DNA from: Halomonas borealis
GTDB lineage: Bacteria > Pseudomonadota > Gammaproteobacteria > Pseudomonadales > Halomonadaceae
Assembly: GCF_004798905.1 (NCBI RefSeq)
Contig: NZ_SDMO01000011.1
Location: forward strand, 1-64,000
Direction: 5' to 3'
Length of the DNA stretch: 64,000 bases
Shown: positions 48,263 to 55,624 of the stretch, piece after piece
How positions within the stretch are numbered: position 1 is the first letter of the stretch
How the letters are laid out: each line of letters opens with the position of its first letter
Translations under genes and position numbers: made by a program
Notes under the pieces: model-generated
The model's database searches: none
What the model was told of the DNA's origin: nothing
What the model saw: only the letters and a program-made list of their open reading frames with translations

Positions 48263-49681
48263 TCAGGAGGAGGGCGGTAGCCGCTTGAAGGCGTCCAGCG
48301 CCCGCGCTCGGGCGGCCTTGTGGTCGACGATCGGCGCCGGATAGTCGACGCCGCTCGGCAGGTCGTCGCTCGGCGCATGGCGAGCCTTGGGTGCAAGCTC
48401 GGCGAGCTCGGGCAGCCATTCGGCGAGGAAGCGGCCCTCCGGGTCGAAGCGCTGCGACTGCGTGGTGGGGTTGAAGATGCGGAAGTAGGGCGCGGCATCG
48501 GTGCCGGTGGAGGCGGCCCACTGCCAGCCACCGTTGTTGGCGCCGAACTCGCCGTCGACCAGGTGGCGCAGGAAGAAGGCCTCGCCACGCCGCCAATCGA
48601 TGAGCAGATGCTTGGCCAGGAACATGGCGGTGACCATGCGCAGGCGGTTATGCATCCAGCCGGTGGCGACGAGCTGGCGCATGGCGGCGTCGACGATGGG
48701 ATAGCCGGTGCGCCCCTCGCACCAGGCCCGGAAGCCGGCCTCGTCGTCGCGCCAGGCCAGTGCCTCGGTGTGGCGCTGGAAGGCTCGGTGGCGGCATACC
48801 CGTGGGAAGCCGGCGGCGATGTGCTGGTAGAACTCGCGCCAGATCAGCTCGCCGACCCAGGCGTTCAGGCCGGCGTCGCCATCGCTCAGGGCGCCGTCGT
48901 TCTCGGCCATCACCGCCTGCAGGCACTGGCGGTGGGAGAGCATGCCTAGCGCCAGATAGGGCGATAGTTCACTGGTACCGCGGATCCCCGGGAAGTCGCG
49001 CTGGTCGTCGTAGTGGCGGCCACGGAAGCGCAGGAAGCGTTCCAGGCGATCCGCGGCCGGATCTTCGCCGGCGGGCCATAGGCGAGCGTCGACCGGGGTG
49101 TTCTCGAGCTCGGGCAATGCGGGGACCGGGTCGGCCTCGATGGGCAGTGTGTCCTGGGGCTCGGGGGCGTCATGCAATGCCAGCCGCTCGGCGCTGACCG
49201 CCTTGTGCCAGGCGCGGGCGAAGGGCGTGAAGACGCCGTACATGTCGCCCTTGCCGGTCAACAGCTCGCCCGGAGTGAAGGCTACGGCGTCGCGATGGCC
49301 GTGGGCCTGAAGGCCGGCGGCCTCGAAGGCCTCGATCACCGCGGCGTCGCGACGCGCCTCGTCGAGGGGGTATTCGCGGTTGAAGTGCAGGGATTCGGCG
49401 CCGAGCTCCTGGGCCAGGGCGAGCAGCGTCGCCGGGGCCTCGTCGAAGCGCTCGATGTCGCGATGCAGCAGGGGGATGTTGAGCCCCGCCAATGACTCGG
49501 ACAGCGCCACGACGCCGCGGCGCAGGAAGTCCAGCTTGTTGGCACCGTGGCCGTGTGCCTGCCATTGAGGCACGCAGCGCAGGAACACGCCGATCACCGG
49601 GCCGCGGCGTGCCGCGGCGGCCAGGGCGGTGTTGTCGTGGATGCGCAGGTCGCTACGCAACCAGATCAGGGTCGGGGACAT
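48263..49681 (-). CDS. phrB: Deoxyribodipyrimidine photo-lyase
   Basis: Photolyase repairs cyclobutane pyrimidine dimers with blue light, using FAD and an antenna pigment. The 472-residue protein has the N-terminal antenna domain (starting TLIWLRSDLRIHDNTAL) and the C-terminal FAD domain with GIRGTSELSPYLALG and WREFYQHIA, then the NNGGWQWAASTGTDAAPYF region of class I enzymes. A GGAGG ribosome site lies upstream. It begins 12 bases after the LitR-like gene stop, so the two are one transcript. Confidence 0.96.
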   Translation of the reverse strand: MSPTLIWLRSDLRIHDNTALAAAARRGPVIGVFLRCVPQWQAHGHGANKLDFLRRGVVALSESLAGLNIPLLHRDIERFDEAPATLLALAQELGAESLHFNREYPLDEARRDAAVIEAFEAAGLQAHGHRDAVAFTPGELLTGKGDMYGVFTPFARAWHKAVSAERLALHDAPEPQDTLPIEADPVPALPELENTPVDARLWPAGEDPAADRLERFLRFRGRHYDDQRDFPGIRGTSELSPYLALGMLSHRQCLQAVMAENDGALSDGDAGLNAWVGELIWREFYQHIAAGFPRVCRHRAFQRHTEALAWRDDEAGFRAWCEGRTGYPIVDAAMRQLVATGWMHNRLRMVTAMFLAKHLLIDWRRGEAFFLRHLVDGEFGANNGGWQWAASTGTDAAPYFRIFNPTTQSQRFDPEGRFLAEWLPELAELAPKARHAPSDDLPSGVDYPAPIVDHKAARARALDAFKRLPPSS

Positions 49682-49693
49682 CGGCGCCTCCGT

Positions 49694-50605
49694 TCAGGTG
49701 GCGTGGGTCAAGGAGTGCAGGCGCGTCATGGACTGGGCCAGGTCATCGCCGAGCAGCTCGACGGCGGAGGCCGCGAGATCGCTCGCGCGAATGCGTGCCA
49801 CCGGCCCGCACAACGCGACCGGCACCTGGAGCTGGTCGGCCAGACGCGGCAGCTGGCGGCGCACCAGGTCGGCCCGTTCGGCGCGGCCGCTGGCCAGCAG
49901 CAAGGCCTGGGCATGGAAGCGCTCCACCGCCAGCGGCAGCTCCTGAGTCGGCAGCGGGGCGTCCAACCATTCCACTCGGTAGCCGCGGTCGGCGGCGGCC
50001 AGGACGGCGAGTAGCCCCCATAACGGGCCGTCATCGGGCAGTGGCAGGATCAGCAGCGTGGCGCCGGTGGCACGGGCATTGGTGTGATACAGCCGGGTGC
50101 CGATGCGGGTGCGCAGGAAAGACTCCAGCGCGCGGCGCTGCAGCTCGGCCCCCAGGCGGTTGTCCCAACGTTCCTCCAGCTCGCGCAGCACCGGCTGCCA
50201 GAGTTCGTCGAGGCAGGTGGCCACCGGGTAGAGCGCGAGGGCCTGATTGAACAGCGTCTCCAGGCACGCGGTATCCAGCGCCTCGACGGCCTGGATCAGC
50301 TGCTGGCGCTGGTGTGGCCAGTCGCCGGCGGCCGGCGGCGGGGCATCCACGGGCTCGGGTTGCTCGAGGAGCTCGCGGACCTGGCTGACCGGCACCCCGC
50401 GGTTGAGCCATTGCAGGATGTGTTCTACCCGGGTGATGTCGTCCTTGGCGTAGAGGCGGTGGCCCTTGGGCGTGCGCTGGGGCTGGAGCAGCCCATAGCG
50501 GCGCTCCCAGGCGCGCAGGGTCACGGCGTTGACGCCGGTCAGGCGCGAGACTTCGCGGATCGGATAGAGCGGCGCCGCGGCCGGATGGTTCGCCTGATCG
50601 CTCAT
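49694..50605 (-). CDS. LitR/CarH-type MerR regulator without cobalamin ligands
   Basis: The 303-residue protein has a MerR winged helix (12-80, containing IREVSRLTGVNAVTLRAWE), then a helical bundle and a Rossmann-like domain as in CarH and LitR. The CarH light-sensing residues are lost: after Trp147 the Wx9EH pair reads R157-R158, and the ExHxxG histidine position is P194 in LPDDGPLWG. It therefore probably binds no adenosylcobalamin and resembles the class of LitR proteins that need a separate photoreceptor. It heads the photolyase operon and probably represses it and itself. Confidence 0.8.
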   Translation of the reverse strand: MSDQANHPAAAPLYPIREVSRLTGVNAVTLRAWERRYGLLQPQRTPKGHRLYAKDDITRVEHILQWLNRGVPVSQVRELLEQPEPVDAPPPAAGDWPHQRQQLIQAVEALDTACLETLFNQALALYPVATCLDELWQPVLRELEERWDNRLGAELQRRALESFLRTRIGTRLYHTNARATGATLLILPLPDDGPLWGLLAVLAAADRGYRVEWLDAPLPTQELPLAVERFHAQALLLASGRAERADLVRRQLPRLADQLQVPVALCGPVARIRASDLAASAVELLGDDLAQSMTRLHSLTHAT

Positions 50606-50669
50606 GCGGGCCTCTGCCTCGATGGTGGGGCGGTAGACGGGGACGGAGCCTCTCGTCGCGCGCCAATTT

Positions 50670-50695
50670 TGTACAAAAACAGACCGACGTACAAC
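50670..50695 (-). promoter_or_regulatory. Candidate LitR-type site before the regulator gene
   Basis: TGTACA (50670-50675) and CGTACA (50688-50693) lie in the 96-base gap before the regulator. On the minus strand they read TTGTAC, 15 bases, TACAAA, so they may also be the promoter boxes. AT-rich in a GC-rich context. Confidence 0.4.
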
Positions 50696-50701
50696 ACGGG
50701 T

Positions 50702-51076
50702 TCAGTCGTGTTCGCCGGCGCGCTCGGCGACGACCGCCGCCAGCGCCTCGACGAAGGCCGGGTGTTCGCCCACCGGCGGTAATAGCGTCAGCTGCAGCTC
50801 GGGATGGGCTTCGCCGAGGGCCTCGACCTGGGCGGGCACGTCCTGGCGAAGATGGCGGCCGGCGGCGAAGAACAGGGGCAGGATCTCGGCGCGATTGACA
50901 CCCTCGGCCGCCAGCGCCGCCACGGTCGCTTCCAGCGAGGGCGCGCAGATCTCCATGTAGGCCAGTCGCAGTGGTGTGGAGAGCCGTTCGCTCAGGCGTT
51001 CGGCGAGGCGTTCGAAGGGCGCGCGCCAGTGGGGGTCGCTGGAGCCATGGGCCATCAGGATCAGGGCGTCTTGCAT
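50702..51076 (-). CDS. CbiX/SirB-type sirohydrochlorin chelatase
   Basis: The 124-residue protein is a single-domain chelatase of the CbiX-S type, which inserts cobalt or iron into sirohydrochlorin. The two metal-binding histidines are visible in LMAHGSS (H10) and GRHLRQDVP (H75). No other cobalamin or siroheme gene is nearby. Its position upstream of a LitR-type regulator recalls loci where cobalamin supply and light response are linked, even though this regulator seems not to bind cobalamin. Confidence 0.85.
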   Translation of the reverse strand: MQDALILMAHGSSDPHWRAPFERLAERLSERLSTPLRLAYMEICAPSLEATVAALAAEGVNRAEILPLFFAAGRHLRQDVPAQVEALGEAHPELQLTLLPPVGEHPAFVEALAAVVAERAGEHD

Positions 51077-51139
51077 GTCGGGGCTCTCCGGTCGATGCGG
51101 CGTCGTGCCGTTGGCATCGCGCGGGGCGACGCCGCGAGT

Positions 51140-51179
51140 TTGCCGCTAGACTAGCAGAGGTGTACAAACGCTGTATAAC
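51140..51179 (+). promoter_or_regulatory. Candidate LitR-type operator in the cbiX-epimerase divergent region
   Basis: TGTACA (51161-51166) and TGTATA (51172-51177) are 11 bases apart as a direct repeat. On the plus strand TTGCCG (51140-51145) and TACAAA (51163-51168) are 17 bases apart and could be the epimerase promoter, so the operator would cover the -10 box. Confidence 0.45.
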
Positions 51180-51210
51180 ACCCATCGACGAGCGTTCAGG
51201 GAGTCGTCTT

Positions 51211-52116
51211 ATGCGCATATTGATCTCCGGTGGTAGCGGCTTCGTCGGCGAGGCCCTGTGCCGTCGGCTGATCGCCGGCGGGCACCGGGTACAGGTGGTT
51301 TCGCGCCATCCCGAGCAGGCGCGCATCCGCCTGCCGGAAGGCGTGGACGTGCGGCATTCGGCGCTGGATTTCGTCGACAGGCCGCCGCAGGCGCTGGTCA
51401 ACCTGGCCGGGGAGCCGATCGCCGGCAAGCGCTGGAGTGAGGCGCAGAAGGCGCGGCTGCTCGAGTCGCGGCTCGAGGCCACGCGTGATTTGGTTCGGCT
51501 CTGCGAGCAGCTCGAGGCGACCCAGGGGCATGCGCCCGCGGTGATGGTGTCGGCCTCGGCCATGGGCTATTACGGGGCGCAGCTAGAGGGGCCGGTCACC
51601 GAGCAGACGTCGCCCCACGATGAGTTCGCCCATCGCCTGTGTCGGCGCTGGGAGGAGGCCGCGCAAGACGTGACGGCCCACGGCACCCGGCTGGCGATCC
51701 TGCGCCTGGGGCTGGTGCTGGACGCCGGGGGCGGCGTGCTGCAGCGCATGCTGCCGCCCTTCAAGTTGGGGCTCGGCGGGCGTTTCGGCGATGGTCGCCA
51801 GTTCATGCCCTGGGTGCACCGCCAGGACCTGGTGAGCGCCATCCTGTGGCTGCTCGAGCGCGATGACCTGGACGGGCCCTTCAACGGCAGCGCTCCGCAT
51901 CCGGTCAGCAACGCCGTCTTCACCCGTCTGCTGGCCCGCCACCTGCATCGTCCGGCGTTGCTGCCGGTGCCCGCCAAGGCGCTGGAACTCGGCTTCGGTG
52001 AGATGTCGCGGCTGTTGCTGACCGGCGCCGACATGCGCCCGGCGCGTCTGGAGGCGTCGGGCTTCGCCTTCCGCTTCCCGACCCTGGAGGATGCCTTGAC
52101 CGATATCCTCGGCTAG
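51211..52116 (+). CDS. TIGR01777 family NAD(P)-dependent epimerase
   Basis: The 301-residue protein belongs to the YfcH-like epimerase family: cofactor motif GGSGFVG (7-13), LVNLAGEPIAGKRWSE near residue 65, and the late FGDGRQFMPWVH segment. Substrate unknown. It is transcribed away from cbiX and the photolyase operon, and homologues occur in the light-inducible loci of related bacteria, so co-regulation is plausible. ATG 51211 follows GGGAG; the earlier in-frame start runs over cbiX. Confidence 0.85.
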   Translation: MRILISGGSGFVGEALCRRLIAGGHRVQVVSRHPEQARIRLPEGVDVRHSALDFVDRPPQALVNLAGEPIAGKRWSEAQKARLLESRLEATRDLVRLCEQLEATQGHAPAVMVSASAMGYYGAQLEGPVTEQTSPHDEFAHRLCRRWEEAAQDVTAHGTRLAILRLGLVLDAGGGVLQRMLPPFKLGLGGRFGDGRQFMPWVHRQDLVSAILWLLERDDLDGPFNGSAPHPVSNAVFTRLLARHLHRPALLPVPAKALELGFGEMSRLLLTGADMRPARLEASGFAFRFPTLEDALTDILG

Positions 52117-52234
52117 GAAAGCACGGAATCATGGCTGCGCTCGACGCCCCGCAGGGGCGCAGCAAGTGCGCAGGTTCGTCGGGAACGCACCGGGCGATCC
52201 TGGCCGTCGGCGGTACTCAAGATCCTCATGTAGC

Positions 52235-52308
52235 AGGCGACACACCGGTCGGCTCGGAACCCCCGGTTCCTCACCCCTCCGGGGCCATCCTCCGGATGTT
52301 TGTCGCCT
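52235..52308. ncRNA. Possible structured RNA element of unknown kind
   Basis: An outer 8-bp stem, AGGCGACA (52235-52242) with TGTCGCCT (52301-52308), encloses three local hairpins: GGAAC/GTTCC (52256-52270), CCCC/GGGG (52274-52284) and ATCC/GGAT (52287-52297). This multi-branched layout is unusual for a simple spacer. On the minus strand the last two loops are GGA, as in CsrA/RsmA-binding RNAs, but only two occur. Strand and function are not known. Confidence 0.35.
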
Positions 52309-52322
52309 CGCTCGAGTCTCAT

Positions 52323-52351
52323 AGCCCCGTCGGCACGCTGCCGGCGGGGCT
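52323..52351 (+). terminator. Hairpin, possible terminator after the epimerase or the RNA element
   Basis: AGCCCCGTCGGCA pairs with TGCCGGCGGGGCT around CGC (one G-T pair) and is followed by CTCTCTGTT, a weak T tract. Confidence 0.45.
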
Positions 52352-52477
52352 CTCTGTTGACGTCGAACGGGCCGTCCTAAGGGTGGCCGGTACCCGCCCC
52401 GCCCCGCCAGCGGAGCAGGAGGCGAGCGCGTCGCAGGGCCAGGGTCGCGCCCATGGGCGGGCTCATGATGCCCCTCG

Positions 52478-52530
52478 GAGACCTGTCGCCGGATCAGCCC
52501 CGGCGGGCATGGCAGGGGGCGACAGGTCTC
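52478..52530. repeat. 13-bp perfect inverted repeat downstream of rapA
   Basis: GAGACCTGTCGCC (52478-52490) and GGCGACAGGTCTC (52518-52530) are separated by 27 bases. The arms share the core GGCGACA with the element at 52235-52308. It may terminate the rapA transcript but has no T tract. Confidence 0.7.
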
Positions 52531-52538
52531 GTCGGCGC

Positions 52539-52570
52539 GATGTGCCTAGCGGGAGATGTGCCTAGCGAGA
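52539..52570. repeat. 16-bp tandem duplication over the rapA stop
   Basis: Two copies of GATGTGCCTAGCG(G/A)GA follow one another and differ at one base. The second copy includes the rapA stop codon, so the end of rapA has been locally duplicated. Confidence 0.8.
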
Positions 52571-55495
52571 GTTTTCGTCGATGGTGACGATCACGCGTAT
52601 CGCATCCAGGCGCAGCCGGGTGCCATCGATGGCGGCATCCAGGGCGGCGCGCTCCTCGCGCAGCGCGGTCAGTTCGTCCTCGCGCACCGCGGGGTTGCGA
52701 CGAGCGAGGGCCTCGAGGCGGGTCAGCTCGGCGTCCAGTGACTCGCGCATGCGGGTCTGGCCCGCCTCGACGATGCTCGGCAATTCGCGCTCGGCCTCGC
52801 TCTCGGCGTGCTCGATCAGTTCGCGGAGTTGCTTGTGGCGATCCTTGATCAGGTCGCGGGCCACCGCCTTCTTGACCTTCTGCAGGTTCTTGGAGAGCCC
52901 GGTGAAGGAGACCTTGGCGGAGAGGTTGGCGCCGGACTCGTCGATCAGCACGCGTACCGCGGTGGGCGGCAGGAAGCGGTTGAGATGCAGCCGCTTGGGG
53001 GCCGGGCAGTGGGTGCGGAACACCAGCTCGGCCATCAGTCGGCCGCCGGGGATCGAGGGATGCTTGAGCAGCGCGAGCGCGGTGTTGCCCATGGTGCCGT
53101 CGATGATGCGGCCCATCATCTCGCGGGTCAGCGGGTGCTCCCAGGAGAGGCGCTGGATGTCGTCGCGGGCCAGGGCGCGCTCCCTCGAGAAGGTCGCCGA
53201 GAAACCGTCCTCGCCCTTCACCAGCCCGGGCAGGCCGTCGAGCATCTGCGGGCCGGGCTTCAGGTGCTGGATGTCGCCGCCCAGGTCGTCGGCGTCGACG
53301 CCGAAGATGTCCAGCGCCTGATCGATGTAGCGGCGCAGGGCGCGGTCCTCGTCCAGCTCACGGATCGAGGCGATGGTGCCCTCGGCGCGTTCGGGGCGGC
53401 AGGCATTGAGCTCGAGCAGGCGGTTGCGTCCGGCATCGCGTTCGGCCATGCGTCGGTCGAACAGCGTCCGGGTCTCCTCGATGACCTCGTTCAGGCTTTC
53501 TTCGTCGAGCAGGGCGTCGGCCAGGGCGTCGCCGAAGGCGTCGAACAGCTCGCCACCCAGGCCATGGGGGGCGCCGAAGGCCTGCATGCCCTCCTGGTAC
53601 CAGCGCAGCAGCTGCTCGCCGGGGCTCTGGGCGAACACCGGGACATGCAGCTCGATGGCATGGCGCTGGCCGATGCGGTCGAGCCGGCCGATGCGCTGTT
53701 CGAGCTGGTCCGGGTGCAGCGGCAGGTCGAACATCACCAGGTGCCGACAGAACTGGAAGTTGCGGCCTTCGGAGCCGATCTCCGAGCACACCAGCACCTG
53801 GCAGCCCTCCTCGTCATCGGCGAAGGCCGCGGCGGCGCGGTCGCGCTCGACCAGCGACAGGTCCTCGTGGAACACCGGGGCATGCACGCCACCCAGTACC
53901 CGCAGGCCGTCGGCCAGCCCCTGGGCGGTCTCACGGTCGTGGGCGATGACCAGGATCTTGTCGTCGCCGAGCTCGGTGAGGCGCTCGAGCAGCCAGGTCA
54001 CACGAGGGTCGATCTGCCACCAGGGCTCGGCGTTGAGCGGGTCGTCGGCCAGCGCCTGGTACATGGTGTCGAGGTAGACCAGCACTTCGGGGTGATCGAG
54101 ACCGGTCTCGATCAGCAGCTCATCGAGATAGTCCTCGTCGCGGGCCAGGCGGCGCAGCACCCGGCGATAGGCGGAGGGCAGCTCGAGGCGATCGACATGC
54201 AGGCGGCGTTCGGGAAAGCCGCCGACATGGCGACGGCTGTTGCGGAACATCACCCGGCCGGTGCCGTGGCGATCGAGTAGCTGGTCGCGCAGCTGGTCGC
54301 GGGCGGAGGCTTGCTGGTCGGCGTCGCTCTCGGCATCGGCCAGGGTGGCGAGCAGCGCCGCGCTGTCGGGGTCATCGCTGACTCCGGCGACGGCGTCGCG
54401 GTCGGCGCCGTCGCCGGGCAGGCGCTCCAGGGCGTCGATGGCGTTGGCGACCTCGACGTAGTGGCGCTCTTCCTCCTGGAAGGCCGCCAGGCTGTGATAG
54501 CGGTCAGGGTCGAGCAGGCGCAGCCGGGCGAAGTGGCTGGCCTGGCCCATCTGTTCCGGGGTGGCGGTCAGCAGCAGCATGCCGGGCACGGCGGCGGCCA
54601 GGCGCTCCACGCAGGCGTAGCCGGGGCCGACCTCGTCCTCGCTCCATTCCAGGTGATGGGCCTCGTCGGCGATCAGCAGGTCCCAGTCGACGGCCTCGGC
54701 CTGGGTCTGGCGATGGGGATTGGCGAACAGCCAGTCCTGGCTTGCCAGCACCAGCTGGCCGGCCTCGAAGGGGTTGCCGTCGCCCTGGGCCTGGCTCTGC
54801 TGCTCGTCGAGCAGGGTGACCTCCAGCGAGAAGCGGCGCAGCAGTTCCACCAGCCACTGGTGGGTGAGGCTGGCCGGCACCAGGATCAGCGCGCGCTCGG
54901 CGCGGCCGCTGATCAGCAGGCGGTGCAGGATCAGGCCGGCCTCGATGGTCTTGCCGAGCCCCACCTCGTCGGCCAGCAGCACCCTGGGGGCCTGGCGGCG
55001 GGCGACCTCGTCGGCGATGTAGAGCTGATGGGGGATCAGGTCGATACGCGGGCCGGCCAGGCCCAGCGCCGGATTCTGCTCGACGCGATGATGGTGATGC
55101 AGGGTGCGGAAACGCAGGTCGAACCAGTCGTTGCGGTCCACCTGGCCGGTCAGCAGGCGGTCGCGCGCCTGGTCGAAGCGCATGGTGTCGGCCAGCCGGG
55201 CCTCGGGCAGCTCGCAGACCTCTCCCTGGTCGTCTTCGCCGATGTAGGCGATCAGGCCGCGCGACACCTTGCTGTCGTCGACGGTCATCTGCCAGCCCTC
55301 GGTGCTCTGGATGCGGTCGCCGCTGCCGAAGATCACCCGGGTCAGAGGGGCATGCTGGGTGCTGTACGTCCGGGTTTCCTGGCTGGCGCCGAAGAGGACG
55401 GTGACGCTGCGGGCGTCGCAGTTGAGGATGGTGCCCAGGCCGAGTTCGGCCTCGCCATCGCTGATCCAGCGCTGACCGGGAGAGAAGTCGCTCAT
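52562..55495 (-). CDS. rapA: RNA polymerase-associated ATPase RapA
   Basis: RapA is a Swi2/Snf2-type translocase that recycles stalled RNA polymerase. The 977-residue protein has the N-terminal Tudor-like domains (MSDFSPGQRWISDGEAELG), the Walker A ADEVGLGKTIEAG near 178, DEAH near 278, and the helicase C-terminal lobe with EGRNFQFCRHLVMFDLP and QRIGRLDRIGQ. Length is near the E. coli 968. Its promoter lies 73-101 bases upstream. Confidence 0.96.
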   Translation of the reverse strand: MSDFSPGQRWISDGEAELGLGTILNCDARSVTVLFGASQETRTYSTQHAPLTRVIFGSGDRIQSTEGWQMTVDDSKVSRGLIAYIGEDDQGEVCELPEARLADTMRFDQARDRLLTGQVDRNDWFDLRFRTLHHHHRVEQNPALGLAGPRIDLIPHQLYIADEVARRQAPRVLLADEVGLGKTIEAGLILHRLLISGRAERALILVPASLTHQWLVELLRRFSLEVTLLDEQQSQAQGDGNPFEAGQLVLASQDWLFANPHRQTQAEAVDWDLLIADEAHHLEWSEDEVGPGYACVERLAAAVPGMLLLTATPEQMGQASHFARLRLLDPDRYHSLAAFQEEERHYVEVANAIDALERLPGDGADRDAVAGVSDDPDSAALLATLADAESDADQQASARDQLRDQLLDRHGTGRVMFRNSRRHVGGFPERRLHVDRLELPSAYRRVLRRLARDEDYLDELLIETGLDHPEVLVYLDTMYQALADDPLNAEPWWQIDPRVTWLLERLTELGDDKILVIAHDRETAQGLADGLRVLGGVHAPVFHEDLSLVERDRAAAAFADDEEGCQVLVCSEIGSEGRNFQFCRHLVMFDLPLHPDQLEQRIGRLDRIGQRHAIELHVPVFAQSPGEQLLRWYQEGMQAFGAPHGLGGELFDAFGDALADALLDEESLNEVIEETRTLFDRRMAERDAGRNRLLELNACRPERAEGTIASIRELDEDRALRRYIDQALDIFGVDADDLGGDIQHLKPGPQMLDGLPGLVKGEDGFSATFSRERALARDDIQRLSWEHPLTREMMGRIIDGTMGNTALALLKHPSIPGGRLMAELVFRTHCPAPKRLHLNRFLPPTAVRVLIDESGANLSAKVSFTGLSKNLQKVKKAVARDLIKDRHKQLRELIEHAESEAERELPSIVEAGQTRMRESLDAELTRLEALARRNPAVREDELTALREERAALDAAIDGTRLRLDAIRVIVTIDENSR

Positions 55496-55567
55496 GGTGC
55501 CTCGGGGATGCTAGGAATCGGGTCTTGCGCCGCTGGCCACGCCCGGCCGTCGACGACAGGGCGCGGT

Positions 55568-55596
55568 ATATTACAGCAATCCCCGGCGCGGCTTAA
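55568..55596 (-). promoter_or_regulatory. Promoter of rapA
   Basis: On the minus strand TTAAGC (55596-55591) and TAATAT (55573-55568) are 17 bases apart in the 129-base gap between the thioredoxin-like gene and rapA. Confidence 0.5.
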
Positions 55597-55624
55597 GGGC
55601 CTTCCCGAGGTTTGGGCGTGTCGA

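Larger units (their letters stand above)
52117..52561. other. 445-base spacer without a credible gene, dense in inverted repeats
   Basis: The only open frames (plus-strand 52131-52565, minus-strand 52113-52322) are alanine/proline/arginine-rich without family resemblance. The stretch has a hairpin next to the epimerase stop (GCTGC near 52134 with an inner GCCCC/GGGGC), the multi-stem element at 52235-52308, a terminator-like hairpin at 52323-52351, a long inverted repeat (52478-52530) and a short direct repeat at the end of rapA. Confidence 0.6.

Noticed and set aside
52235..52308. CsrA/RsmA-sponge RNA on the minus strand
   Set aside because: Only two GGA loops are present, whereas such RNAs usually carry many; kept as a generic structured element.
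52131..52565. 144-codon plus-strand open frame in the epimerase-rapA spacer
   Set aside because: Low-complexity Ala/Pro/Arg composition, no family resemblance, weak ribosome site, and it runs through several strong inverted repeats.
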